From DATAEU01 sp046724395 (lineage in GTDB: Bacteria > Actinomycetota > UBA4738 > HRBIN12): 23,099 nt of DNA. Every line of letters starts with the position of its first letter. The first letter of the stretch is position 1. Below the pieces are notes generated by a model. The model ran no database searches and was not told the origin of the DNA. It worked only from the letters and a program-made list of their open reading frames with translations. The position numbers were made by a program, and so were the translations under genes. The DNA lies in contig JBKOWM010000169.1 of NCBI GenBank assembly GCA_046724395.1, forward strand, positions 1 through 23,099. Reading direction: 5' to 3'. Below are positions 14,010 through 22,233 of this stretch, one piece after another.

Positions 14010-15362
14010 TCAGCTGGCGTCGCGCGCGCCGCCGGCGTGCGATCGCTCCGTGACGACGACGTCGCCGGCGATGAGCAAGTCCGCCCCCGCGAGGTGCACC
14101 GTCCGGCTCGCGAGCCGCAGCGCGTCCTCGACGCGCTCGATACCGAGCTCGCCAACGGCATCGCGGCCGGCGCCGAGGATCAGCGGAGAGACCGAAACGA
14201 TGGCGCGATCGACGAGCCCGGCCGCCAGCAGCGACGTCACCAGCCGCGCGCCGCCCTCGACCAGCAGCGTCCGAACGCCGGTTCTCGTGAGATCGCGGAG
14301 CACCGCGCCGAGGTCCAGACCGTTCGACGACGCCGGAACCGTACGCACGGCCGCGCCGACGGACCGCAGCGCCATCCGTCTGCCCGCGGGAGCAGATCCG
14401 GTCGTGTACACGAACGTGGTCGCCTGGTCGTCCAGGACGTGCGCATCCGTAGGGATCCGGAGCTGGCCGTCGATAACCACCCGGATCGGCGACGCGCCGG
14501 GGACGAGCCGAACCGTGAGCCGCGGGTCGTCGGCGAGCACCGTCCCGATTCCGACGGCGACGGCGTCTACCGCCGCGCGGAGCGCGTGCGAGACCCGCCG
14601 TTCCTCCGTGCCGCTGATCCACCGCGAGTCGCCCGTCGAGGTCGCCAGACGGCCGTCGAGCGACTGCGCGAGCTTGACGACGACGTAGGGGCGGTCCTCG
14701 TGCGGTCTCGGCGACCCGAGCAGATCCGACACGTCCTGGACGTCGTCGATCGTTCCGTTCAGCGTCTCGCCGGCCGGCGGACGGTGCCCCATGCGCTCGC
14801 GTTTTGCGTGCAGATATGCGTGGTTGCGGACGTGGGCGGCCGTCGGCAGGGGGACCAGCTCGTCGACGCGGACGCCGGCGCGCTCGAGTCCGCCGCGCTT
14901 GGACGGGTTGTTCGTCAGCAGCCTCACCGACCGGATGCCAAGAGCCGCGATCACGGCGGCGGCGTCGTCGTACCGCCTCGCGTCGGGCGGCAACCCCAGC
15001 CGGACGTTCGCCTCAACGGTGTCGACGCCCGCGTCCTGGAGGACGTAGGCCCGGAGCTTGTCGAGGAGGCCGATACCGCGTCCCTCCTGTCCCGTCGCAT
15101 ACACGACGACACCGGTTCCGTCGGCCGCGACGGCGCGCATCGCCGTCCGCAGCTGAACACCGCAATCGCATCGCAACGAGCCCAGTGCATCTCCGGTGAG
15201 GCACTCGGAGTGCACCCGTGTGAGCACCCCCTTGCGGCCGTCCACGATGCCGACGACGAGCGCGAGATAGACGTAGCCCTCCCCGACCTCGAATGCGTGC
15301 AGGTCGAACTCGCCCATGGGGGTCGGGAGCCGAAGTCGAGCCACCGAAACCGGTTGCGTCAC
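14010..15362 (-). CDS. GTP cyclohydrolase II fused to a RibD reductase domain
   Basis: The 450-residue fusion has residues 1-~195 as GTP cyclohydrolase II: zinc cysteines C54, C65, C67 (RVHSECLTGDALGSLRCDCG), GQEGRGIGL (91-99), Y106 in KLRAYVLQD, D127 and R129, and LTNNPSK. Residues ~222-450 are the RibD C-terminal (DHFR-like) reductase: RPYVVVKLAQSLDGRLAT (224-241), VGIGTVLADDPRLTVR and LVEGGARL. The usual RibB or deaminase partner domains are absent. It would open GTP to 2,5-diamino-6-ribosylamino-4(3H)-pyrimidinone 5'-phosphate and reduce its ribose. Y106 is kept, whereas I recall Streptomyces SCO6655, which makes a formylated product, having Met there. GTG at 15362 gives the standard ARLRLPTPMGEF opening. 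It may serve riboflavin or the nearby PTPS-like pathway; the latter is inference. Confidence 0.88.
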   Translation of the reverse strand: MTQPVSVARLRLPTPMGEFDLHAFEVGEGYVYLALVVGIVDGRKGVLTRVHSECLTGDALGSLRCDCGVQLRTAMRAVAADGTGVVVYATGQEGRGIGLLDKLRAYVLQDAGVDTVEANVRLGLPPDARRYDDAAAVIAALGIRSVRLLTNNPSKRGGLERAGVRVDELVPLPTAAHVRNHAYLHAKRERMGHRPPAGETLNGTIDDVQDVSDLLGSPRPHEDRPYVVVKLAQSLDGRLATSTGDSRWISGTEERRVSHALRAAVDAVAVGIGTVLADDPRLTVRLVPGASPIRVVIDGQLRIPTDAHVLDDQATTFVYTTGSAPAGRRMALRSVGAAVRTVPASSNGLDLGAVLRDLTRTGVRTLLVEGGARLVTSLLAAGLVDRAIVSVSPLILGAGRDAVGELGIERVEDALRLASRTVHLAGADLLIAGDVVVTERSHAGGARDAS

Positions 15363-15434
15363 ACGGACGCTGGTTCCCTCGGGACGGCGTGGACAAACCG
15401 TTTCCGATGTGCGGGGCCGGGGTAGACGCACGCC

Positions 15435-16424
15435 GTGCGGACTCGTGCCCTCTGGTTCGTCGAGCCTCGCCGGGTCGAGATCCGCAGCGTCGAGGTCGCG
15501 CCGGGGGAGCACGAGGTCGTTGTCCGCACGATCGCGTCGGGCATCAGCGCCGGAACGGAGCTGCTCGCGTACCGGGGCGAGATCGACCCGTCGATCCCGC
15601 TCGACGAAACACTCGGCGCGCTGGGTGGGACGTTCGCATTCCCCTTCCGGTACGGCTACGCATGCGTCGGAACAGTCGAATCGACGGGTAATGCCATCGA
15701 GCGCGGAGCGACGGTCTTCGCGTTCCATCCACACCAGGAGTTGCTCGCCGTTCGGTCCCAAGATGCTGTTGTGGTCGACGGCGTAGAGCCCGCCATCGCG
15801 GCGATGCTGCCGCTCGTCGAGACGGCCCTGCAGATCACGCTCGACGCGGAGGCGCGACGCGGGGAGCTCGTTGGCGTGATGGGGCTCGGCGTCGTCGGTT
15901 CGCTGACGGCGATGCTGCTGCAGCGGGCAGGCGTCGAGGTGCTCGGCATCGACCCGCGGGAGGACCGGCGAAAGCTCGCGGGCGATCTGGGCATCCCGTC
16001 GGTCGAGCCAGACGACGCAGAGGAGGCCGTGCTGGGCCGCTCGAGCGGCGCCGGCGCGGACCTCGTCGTCGAGTCGAGCGGCGTGGGCCAGGCGCTGGCG
16101 TCGGCGCTCGGGCTGCTCCGTCACGAGGGAACGGCGCTCGTCGCCTCCTGGTACGGATCGCATGGTGTGACGCTCCCGCTCGGCGGCGCCTTCCATCGGC
16201 GCCGCCTCACCATCCGCAGCAGTCAGGTCTCGACGATCCCGGCAAGGCTCTCGGCTGCATGGAATCGGCCTCGTCGTCTGCTCGTGGCTCGGGACCTGCT
16301 CCTCGAGCTGCCGCTCGGCGCGCTCGCGACGCACACATTCGCGTTCGAGGACGCGGCGGCCGCGTACGAGGCGCTCGACCGGAGCGAACCCGGGCTGGCC
16401 CACGTGACGCTGACGTACCGATGA
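15435..16424 (+). CDS. Medium-chain dehydrogenase (BchC-like, without the catalytic-zinc cysteine)
   Basis: The 329-residue protein is an alcohol-dehydrogenase-type MDR oxidoreductase. The first ~130 residues are the GroES-like domain, and a Rossmann fold follows with GLGVVGSL (150-157) and an acidic GIDPRED (171-177) that suggests NAD(H). Where zinc alcohol dehydrogenases have a catalytic cysteine (GICGSD), this one reads GISAGTE (36-42), and there is no four-cysteine structural zinc lobe. The GIS-GTE form recalls BchC-type dehydrogenases. Substrate unknown. GTG at 15435 lies 72 bp from the divergent GTP cyclohydrolase fusion. Its stop overlaps the next start (ATGA), so it is translationally coupled to the PTPS homologue and probably works in the same pathway. 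Confidence 0.82.
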   Translation: MRTRALWFVEPRRVEIRSVEVAPGEHEVVVRTIASGISAGTELLAYRGEIDPSIPLDETLGALGGTFAFPFRYGYACVGTVESTGNAIERGATVFAFHPHQELLAVRSQDAVVVDGVEPAIAAMLPLVETALQITLDAEARRGELVGVMGLGVVGSLTAMLLQRAGVEVLGIDPREDRRKLAGDLGIPSVEPDDAEEAVLGRSSGAGADLVVESSGVGQALASALGLLRHEGTALVASWYGSHGVTLPLGGAFHRRRLTIRSSQVSTIPARLSAAWNRPRRLLVARDLLLELPLGALATHTFAFEDAAAAYEALDRSEPGLAHVTLTYR

Positions 16425-16822
16425 CGTACGAGGTGGGCGCGATCGCCATGCTCCGCGCCATGCACGTGATGCCGGTCGACGGACCCGAGGGCGAGCTACA
16501 CGCGCACGACTACCGCGTCGAGGTCGTCGCGTCCCGATCCGAGCTGGATCCGCACGGGATGGTGGTCGACCTAGACGTCCTGCGCAGGCTGATGGCGTCG
16601 ACCCTGGAGCCGCTCCGCGACGCGGACCTCGGGTGCATCGCGCCCGCCGAGGCGGAGGGCGTCACGGTGGAGGTGTTCGCGCGGTGGGCGCACGGCGCGC
16701 TCGCGAAGCGGCTCGCCGCCAACGGCGCGGAGTCTCTCCGCGTCCGCGTGTGGGAGTCCGAGACCGAGTTCGCGGGTTACTTCGCCCATCTGCGGCCGGA
16801 CGCCAGCCCGCCGCTCGACTGA
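16421..16822 (+). CDS. 6-pyruvoyl-tetrahydropterin synthase (PTPS/QueD) homologue lacking catalytic residues
   Basis: The 133-residue T-fold protein starts in an ATGA overlap with the dehydrogenase. It matches PTPS/QueD at H15 (AMHVM), HAHDY (27-31, usual HGHNY) for zinc, GMVVDLDVLR (46-55, usual GMV-DF), E84 (VTVE) and E112 (RVWES), the glutamate that normally anchors the pterin ring. The catalytic cysteine expected a few residues before HAHDY is absent, and the LDH block with the catalytic Asp-His is replaced by LRDADL (65-70). It therefore probably binds a pterin-like ligand without doing the PTPS reaction. Streptomyces SCO6650, a PTPS homologue crystallised without activity, is a likely relative (from memory). 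The 3' end overlaps the convergent glycosyltransferase by 46 bp. Confidence 0.78.
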   Translation: MTYEVGAIAMLRAMHVMPVDGPEGELHAHDYRVEVVASRSELDPHGMVVDLDVLRRLMASTLEPLRDADLGCIAPAEAEGVTVEVFARWAHGALAKRLAANGAESLRVRVWESETEFAGYFAHLRPDASPPLD

Positions 16823-17820
16823 ACGGACGTCACCACCCGGCAAAACGCCTCCGCGGCGGCGTCCCACGACGGCCGGCGCTCGGCCGTCATCCGGGCCGCG
16901 GCGCCCATGGCGGCACGCCGGGACGAGTCCAGGGCCAGTCCTCGCATCGCGTCGGCGAGCGCCGCGACGTCGCGTGCCGGGACGACGAGCCCGTCGATGC
17001 CCGGCCGAACGAGGTTCGGCAGATTCCCGCTTGCGGCGACGATCGGCGGGACGCCGGCGCGCATCGCCTCCGCGACAGCCATCCCGTAGCTCTCGTCGAG
17101 CGCGGGAAGGACGAAGACGTCCGCGGCGGATAGGGCGTCCGCGAGCGCGGTCGGTGGCAGCGGCCCGATCCACGCTGCTCGTCCCAGGAGGTCCGGCTCG
17201 GCGAGCCTCGCGCGGATTCGATCCGCGAGCCGCCGATCGGGCGCACCGCCGACGATCCTCAGCGAGGCATCGACGTCCCGCAGCCGGGCGAAGGCCTCGA
17301 TGAGGTCGAACGGCCGCTTGTGGCCGGAGAGGTTCGCAACGGTGATGAACCGGGTCGATCGGGACCACTCGCCAACGCGCTGCTGCATCGATCCGCCGCC
17401 GACGGTCCGATCCGATCCGGGCTCGACGACGTGAACGATCTGCCCGGGCACGCCCGCCCGCACGAGCGCCCCACGCAGAAACGCGCTGGGAACCACGACG
17501 GCCGCCGCGCGCCGGTACAGACGCAGGTCCGGCACAGCTCGAACGGCCCGCGCGGCCCACGGACCGGCGGGCCCTCCCGGGCGCTGATGCACCGACGCGA
17601 CGATTGGCCGGGACAGGTTGCGGGGGCGAACGAGTCGAGCGACGAGCGAGTCCACGACGACGACGCCCGCATCGTGAGGAACGTCGTGTCCCCTGCGGCC
17701 CGCCGCTCGTACCTCCACCTCGACGCCGAAGGCCGGCGCCCGCTCGGCCACACGCCGATGGAAGAGCGACCCGCCGGTGAGCGCGTCGGGGTCGCCGCCG
17801 GTCAGCAGCACCGCCTTCAC
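16777..17820 (-). CDS. GT4-family glycosyltransferase
   Basis: The 347-residue GT-B enzyme starts at GTG 17820 (VLLTGGDPDALTGGSLFHRRV, the acceptor-side glycine loop). The C-terminal donor domain has FITVANLSGHKRPFDLIEAF, the IGPLP turn, and the E-X7-E motif in ALDESYGMAVAEAM, as usual in GT4. It has no signal peptide or membrane span. It would move a sugar from a nucleotide donor; the acceptor is unknown. It starts 6 bp after the RidA gene and so lies in the glnE-ridA series. Tail-to-tail overlap with the PTPS homologue (16777-16822) places it against the dehydrogenase-PTPS pair and suggests glycosylation of their product. That link is inferred. Confidence 0.85.
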   Translation of the reverse strand: MKAVLLTGGDPDALTGGSLFHRRVAERAPAFGVEVEVRAAGRRGHDVPHDAGVVVVDSLVARLVRPRNLSRPIVASVHQRPGGPAGPWAARAVRAVPDLRLYRRAAAVVVPSAFLRGALVRAGVPGQIVHVVEPGSDRTVGGGSMQQRVGEWSRSTRFITVANLSGHKRPFDLIEAFARLRDVDASLRIVGGAPDRRLADRIRARLAEPDLLGRAAWIGPLPPTALADALSAADVFVLPALDESYGMAVAEAMRAGVPPIVAASGNLPNLVRPGIDGLVVPARDVAALADAMRGLALDSSRRAAMGAAARMTAERRPSWDAAAEAFCRVVTSVQSSGGLASGRRWAK

Positions 17821-17826
17821 GGTTCA

Positions 17827-18207
17827 TCACGCGACGATCGCATCGGCCTCGATCTCGACCAGCCATCGCGGATCGAGCAGCGCCGTCACCGCGACCATGG
17901 TGCTGGCCGGGCGCACCTCGCCGAAGACGTCGCCGTGCGCACGCCCCACCTCCCGCCAGTGCTCCGGGTTCACGAGGTACGCCCGGGTGCGGATGACGTC
18001 CGACAGCCCCGCACCCGCTCGCTCGAGGGCCTCGGCGACGATCTCGAGGCATCGCCTCGTCTGCTCGTACGGCCCCGCCGGCGGTTCGCCGTCGGGGACG
18101 ATCGGGGCGGTCCCCGACACCGCGACATGGTGACCCGCAACGACGGCGCGCGAAAAGCCGATGACGGGCTCGAACGGCGATCCAGACGCGATCAGGCGGT
18201 GCTCCAT
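17827..18207 (-). CDS. RidA/YjgF-family protein (Rid hydrolase)
   Basis: The 126-residue protein has the chorismate-mutase-like RidA fold. It shows VAVSGTAP (28-35), a helix ending ERAGAGLSDVIRTRAYL (62-78), and VRPASTMVAV (98-107), where R99 is the family's substrate-carboxylate arginine. The C-terminal VEIEADAI carries the conserved glutamate. Active Rid proteins hydrolyse reactive enamine/imine intermediates to keto acids and ammonia; some relatives act in specialised pathways instead. It lies 14 bp after glnE and 6 bp before the GT4 gene, within one message. I cannot tell the housekeeping role from a role in the neighbouring pterin-like cluster. Confidence 0.88.
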   Translation of the reverse strand: MEHRLIASGSPFEPVIGFSRAVVAGHHVAVSGTAPIVPDGEPPAGPYEQTRRCLEIVAEALERAGAGLSDVIRTRAYLVNPEHWREVGRAHGDVFGEVRPASTMVAVTALLDPRWLVEIEADAIVA

Positions 18208-18221
18208 CGGATCGAACCTCC

Positions 18222-20861
18222 TCAGCTCTCGTCGACGGCATCGAAGAACAGCCGTTCCATCGCCCGGCGGGCCCGCCGCGTGACACGCCGATACGTCTGC
18301 AACAGCGTCTGCACCGGATACTCCTCGAACCCCAGGCGCCGCGCGAGCACCATCAGCTCCTCGGGGGCGCCCGGGAGCGCCTCGGCGTGGACGCGACGGT
18401 CGATCTCGAGCGCGTTCTTGGCGTCGGACAGAAACACGAAGGCCTCGCCCAGCTCACGCGCCACCGCGTCCTCGATCAACCGCTCTCGAGCGAGCGCCTC
18501 GATCGCCCTCAAGGTCCCCGTCGTGCGGACGGACGGATGCGCGCCACCGTGGCGCATCAACGACAGCTCGACGGCGAACTGCACGTCTGAGAGCGAGCCG
18601 TACCCCAGCTTGAAGTTGAAGCGAGCGGCCTCGGCCGGCCTCACGCGTTCGCGCTCGATTCGGTCACGCATCCGCCGAACCTCGGCCACGCGGTCGACGG
18701 TAAGCACGTCCGGGTAGGCGAAGTCCATCGCGAACGAGCAGAACCGGCTGCCCACCGACGCGTCTCCCGCGACAAACCGAGCTCGGAGCAACGACTGGAA
18801 CTCCCACGTCTCCGCGTACCGCTCCCAGTATTCGAGCCAGGCCGCGAACGACCGCGCGAGCGGACCCGCGCGACCCTCGGGACGCAGGTCCGCGTCCGGC
18901 TCCCAGCCGGCGTCGCGGATCGCCCCGAGGATCGCCTCCGCCGCCGTCGTCGCCTCGCCGAAGGCCGTTGGAGCGTCGTCGTCGTAGACGAAGACGACGT
19001 CGAGATCGGAGGCGAAATTGAGCTCGCGCGCTCCCAGCTTGCCGAGGCCCACCACCGCCAGCGGCACGCCGGGGGCGACCGAGGCGACCGCCTCGCGGAC
19101 GACACGATCGGCGACGTCCGTGATGGCGGGACCGGTCGAGCTCACGTCCATCTCGCGTGCCGCGTACGCGGCGACGACCCGGACGAGCGCCGCGTCGGCG
19201 TCTCCCGCGTCGCCCGCGAGCGACCGGACGCGCGTCGGGTCGCCGGCGAGGAGGTCCGTCGCGAACGAGCTGACGGCGACGGCGGAGGCCAGTCGGTGCG
19301 CGATCGTCGGATCGGCGGCGACGGTGTCCGCCGTCGTCCGGTCGTCGCCGATCGCGGACGCGACCCGCGAGAGCCGCACGAGCGCGGCATCGGGGTCGGC
19401 CGCGAGCGCGAACGACGGCGCCACCACCGGCCACACATGGGTCAGCACCTTGCCGAGCCGCGTCGCCGACGACACGACGTCGGCGAGCACGTCGTACGCC
19501 GAGGACGGCGACCGGAACCCGAGTCCGCGCAGCAGCTCCTCCGTCGCCGGCCGGTCCACCCCCGGTCGCGGCACCGCTTGGCCGGAGAACGCCTCGAGCA
19601 GCGGGCGATAGAAGAGACGCTCGTGGAGGTGCCGGACGAGCGCGGTCCGACGCTCGTACTCGGCCTGCAGCGCGTCGGCGCCGCCGAGCCCGAGGGATCG
19701 CGCGATCGTCGTGCGGGATTCGTGATCGGTCGGCAGCTCGTGGGTTTGAAGGTCGCGGACGATCTGGAGTCTGTGCTCGAGCGTCCGAAGGAATCGATAG
19801 GCGCCCGCGAGCGCCGCCGCGTCGCGTTCGGCGATGTAGCCCTCGGCCGCGAGTGCGCGCAACGCGCCGAGCGTCGACGGGTCCCGCAGGCGCTCGTCCC
19901 GGCGCCCGTGCACGATCTGCAGCAGCTGGACCGCGAACTCGACGTCGCGGAGGCCGCCGCGGCCGCGCTTGACCTCGGTCGCGGACTTGCCGAGTGCGCG
20001 AACGTACTCCTCGAGCCTCACCTTGACGCGCCGGACCTCGTCGATCGCCGAGCGCGGCAGCTCCTGCGGGTAAACGAACGGCGTGACGGCCGCGACGAAC
20101 GCGAGCCCGAGCCTGGAGTCCCCCGCGACCGGTCGCGCCTTGATCAGCGCCTGTCGCTCCCACGTCGCCGCATCGCGCGTGTAGTACTCGCGCATGCCGG
20201 TGAGCGATCGGGAGAGCGGCCCCGCGCGCCCGCCAGGCCGGAGCGTGGGATCGACACGGAGGGCGATCCCCTCCGCCGTCGGCTCGGCGAGCAGGCCGAT
20301 CAGCGCGGCGACCGACTGCTCGGCGGCGTCACGCTCCACGTCGTCGGCGTGCACGAACACCAGATCGACGTCCGACGCGTAGTTGAGCTCGGCGCCGCCG
20401 AGCTTGCCGAGGGCAATAACGGCCGTGTGCGGGTCGGAGGTCTCCAGCCAGGCGCGTCGCACACACACCTCGGCGACGTCGGAGATCTCCGAGACGACAG
20501 CCTCGAACGAACGTCCGCCGAGATCCGCCGCCGCGACGCGGAGGATTGCCCGGCGACGGAACCGCCGGAGGCCGTCGGCGACGCCAACGGCATCGACGTC
20601 GGCGTCGACCTCCGCGCGCAGCTCGTCGGCGGCGCGGGGGCGAAGGTCCTCAAACGCCGCCGTCTCCTCGGGGTGGGCCACGAGCAGGTCGGCTGCGGCG
20701 GTCGAGAACCCGAGCAGCGGAGCGGCCGCGCGCAGGACGGCCTCGTCCGCGAGGATCGCCCGTGCCCGTGGGTCGTCCGCCACGCGCGAGAGGGCGACGC
20801 GGGCGAGGTGCGGATCCGGCGCCTCCGCGAACGTTCGGCCGAGGGCCTCGGGCGTGAACAC
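18222..20861 (-). CDS. glnE: Bifunctional glutamine synthetase adenylyltransferase/deadenylase GlnE
   Basis: The 879-residue protein has two nucleotidyltransferase halves. The N-terminal one (deadenylase type) shows ALGKLGGAELNYASDVDLVF (150-169); the C-terminal one (adenylylase type) shows GLGKLGARELNFASDLDVVF near residues 600-625. Each has the paired aspartates of the fold. Each half continues with LRPGGRAGPL or LRPEGRAGPL, then a helical four-helix part (GRGGLRDVEFAVQLLQ, GYGSLSDVQFAVELSL). GlnE adds or removes AMP on the GlnA tyrosine (Y405 of the GlnA encoded here). Length is somewhat under the ~990 residues I expect in other actinobacteria. The start is the GTG at 20861; the long upstream open frame is antisense to the ornithine aminotransferase gene. 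No PII protein gene is in the window. Downstream ridA and the GT4 gene follow closely. Confidence 0.95.
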   Translation of the reverse strand: MFTPEALGRTFAEAPDPHLARVALSRVADDPRARAILADEAVLRAAAPLLGFSTAAADLLVAHPEETAAFEDLRPRAADELRAEVDADVDAVGVADGLRRFRRRAILRVAAADLGGRSFEAVVSEISDVAEVCVRRAWLETSDPHTAVIALGKLGGAELNYASDVDLVFVHADDVERDAAEQSVAALIGLLAEPTAEGIALRVDPTLRPGGRAGPLSRSLTGMREYYTRDAATWERQALIKARPVAGDSRLGLAFVAAVTPFVYPQELPRSAIDEVRRVKVRLEEYVRALGKSATEVKRGRGGLRDVEFAVQLLQIVHGRRDERLRDPSTLGALRALAAEGYIAERDAAALAGAYRFLRTLEHRLQIVRDLQTHELPTDHESRTTIARSLGLGGADALQAEYERRTALVRHLHERLFYRPLLEAFSGQAVPRPGVDRPATEELLRGLGFRSPSSAYDVLADVVSSATRLGKVLTHVWPVVAPSFALAADPDAALVRLSRVASAIGDDRTTADTVAADPTIAHRLASAVAVSSFATDLLAGDPTRVRSLAGDAGDADAALVRVVAAYAAREMDVSSTGPAITDVADRVVREAVASVAPGVPLAVVGLGKLGARELNFASDLDVVFVYDDDAPTAFGEATTAAEAILGAIRDAGWEPDADLRPEGRAGPLARSFAAWLEYWERYAETWEFQSLLRARFVAGDASVGSRFCSFAMDFAYPDVLTVDRVAEVRRMRDRIERERVRPAEAARFNFKLGYGSLSDVQFAVELSLMRHGGAHPSVRTTGTLRAIEALARERLIEDAVARELGEAFVFLSDAKNALEIDRRVHAEALPGAPEELMVLARRLGFEEYPVQTLLQTYRRVTRRARRAMERLFFDAVDES

Positions 20862-20918
20862 GACCGTATGATGACGTTGGCGCCCGCCCGGTGCCCCCAC
20901 CGCGTGAGGAGGCTGCGC
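20862..20918. promoter_or_regulatory. Divergent promoter region between glnE and rocD
   Basis: The 57-bp gap holds TATGAT (20867-20872) on the plus strand, a near-consensus -10 for rocD. Read on the minus strand the same few bases give ATCATACGG almost at the glnE GTG, so that message may be leaderless. An AGGAGG (20907-20912) 6 nt before the rocD ATG is the strongest ribosome-binding site in the window. Confidence 0.45.
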
Positions 20919-22163
20919 ATGAGCACGGTCGCGAATCGTCCCGGCGTGGAGACGGGTCCGAAGACCCGAGCGCAGGTCGAACTCGTCGAGCGCTACTCGG
21001 CGCACAACTACCATCCCCTGCCCGTCGTCGTGTCGGAGGCGGAGGGCGTGTGGGTGACCGACGTCGACGGCAACCGCTACGTCGACATGCTCTCGGCGTA
21101 CTCGGCGCTCAACTTCGGCCATCGCCATCCTCGCCTGATCGAGGCCGCGAAGCGGCAGCTCGACCGGCTGACGCTGACGAGCCGGGCCTTCCACAACGAT
21201 CGGTTCGGTCAGTGGGCGAGGGAGATCGTCGAGCTCGCCGGCATGGAGATGGTCCTGCCGATGAACACCGGCGCCGAGGGAATCGAGACGGCCATCAAGA
21301 CCGCGCGCAAGTGGGGCTACGAGGTCAAGGGCGTCGGCCGGGACCGCGCGAGGATCGTCACGTGCGCCGACAACTTCCACGGACGCACGACCACGATCGT
21401 CGGCTTCTCGACGGATCCCGCGGCGCGCGAGGGTTTCGGCCCGTTCACGCCGGGGTTCGTGAGCGTGCCCTACGGCGACGCGGATGCCCTGGCCGACGCG
21501 TTCGAGGAGGACGTCGTCGCGTTCCTCGTCGAGCCGATCCAGGGCGAGGCCGGCGTGAACATCCCGCCCGAGGGCTATCTGAGACGAGCGCGCGAGCTCT
21601 GCGACGAGCACGGCGCCCTCCTGATAGCCGACGAGATCCAGTCCGGACTGGGTCGGACCGGGTACACGTTCGCCCTCGAACACGACGGAGTGCGCCCCGA
21701 CGTCTTCGTCTTGGGCAAGGCGCTCGGCGGCGGGATCATGCCACTGTCCGCCGTCGTTGCTCGAGATGAGATCCTGGGTGTGTTCAAGCCCGGCGAGCAC
21801 GGCTCGACGTTCGGAGGCAACCCGCTCGCGTGTGCCATCGGTCTCGAGGTCCTCGCGATGCTGCGCGAGGGAGACGTCCAGCAGCGGTCGAGGATCGCGG
21901 GCGAGCGCATGTTGGCGACCATCCGCGATGCGAACCTTCCCGCGGTGAAGGAGGTGCGCGGCCGGGGGCTGTGGGCCGGCATCGACCTCGGGCCCGATGC
22001 GATGCCCGCGCGGGCACGGTGCGAGGAGCTGATGCGCGCGGGCGTGCTGGCCAAGGACACGCACGAGACCACCATCCGGCTCGCGCCGCCGCTCGTCATC
22101 TCCGACGAGGACCTCGACTGGGCGCTCGAGCGGATCCTGGGCGTCCTGCGAGCCGCTGCGTAG
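20919..22163 (+). CDS. rocD: Ornithine--oxo-acid aminotransferase (RocD-like)
   Basis: The 414-residue class III PLP enzyme moves the delta-amino group of ornithine to 2-oxoglutarate, giving glutamate semialdehyde (in equilibrium with pyrroline-5-carboxylate). It shows RYSAHNYHPLPVV near the N-terminus, typical of ornithine aminotransferases, NTGAEGIETAIK (116-127) for the phosphate, E209 in PIQGEAGV, LIADEIQSGLGRTG (235-248) with D238 for the pyridine nitrogen, and K267 in FVLGKALGGG, which binds PLP. GSTFGGNPLACA follows. ATG at 20919 has a perfect AGGAGG. The product is the same intermediate made by the proline dehydrogenase at the left edge. It is divergent from glnE. Confidence 0.92.
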   Translation: MSTVANRPGVETGPKTRAQVELVERYSAHNYHPLPVVVSEAEGVWVTDVDGNRYVDMLSAYSALNFGHRHPRLIEAAKRQLDRLTLTSRAFHNDRFGQWAREIVELAGMEMVLPMNTGAEGIETAIKTARKWGYEVKGVGRDRARIVTCADNFHGRTTTIVGFSTDPAAREGFGPFTPGFVSVPYGDADALADAFEEDVVAFLVEPIQGEAGVNIPPEGYLRRARELCDEHGALLIADEIQSGLGRTGYTFALEHDGVRPDVFVLGKALGGGIMPLSAVVARDEILGVFKPGEHGSTFGGNPLACAIGLEVLAMLREGDVQQRSRIAGERMLATIRDANLPAVKEVRGRGLWAGIDLGPDAMPARARCEELMRAGVLAKDTHETTIRLAPPLVISDEDLDWALERILGVLRAAA

Positions 22164-22233
22164 CAGCGATCCGGACCGCTCGGAGACGCTCGGCGTGCGG
22201 CGTGAGTCGCGGCGCCGCCATCGGGTCCGCGGA

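Noticed and set aside
14010..15362. SCO6655-type GTP cyclohydrolase making the formylated product
   Set aside because: That variant is recalled to have Met at the position of Y106, which is tyrosine here, so the ordinary reaction is expected.
14010..16403. Extended 797-residue version of the GTP cyclohydrolase fusion
   Set aside because: The upstream part lies opposite the dehydrogenase gene. The recognisable enzyme starts at GTG 15362.
16421..16822. Active QueD or PTPS
   Set aside because: The catalytic cysteine and the Asp-His block are missing, so the normal reaction is unlikely although the fold matches.
19296..22163. A 955-residue plus-strand protein including the aminotransferase
   Set aside because: The part before 20919 is antisense to glnE; the AGGAGG and ATG at 20919 define the real gene.
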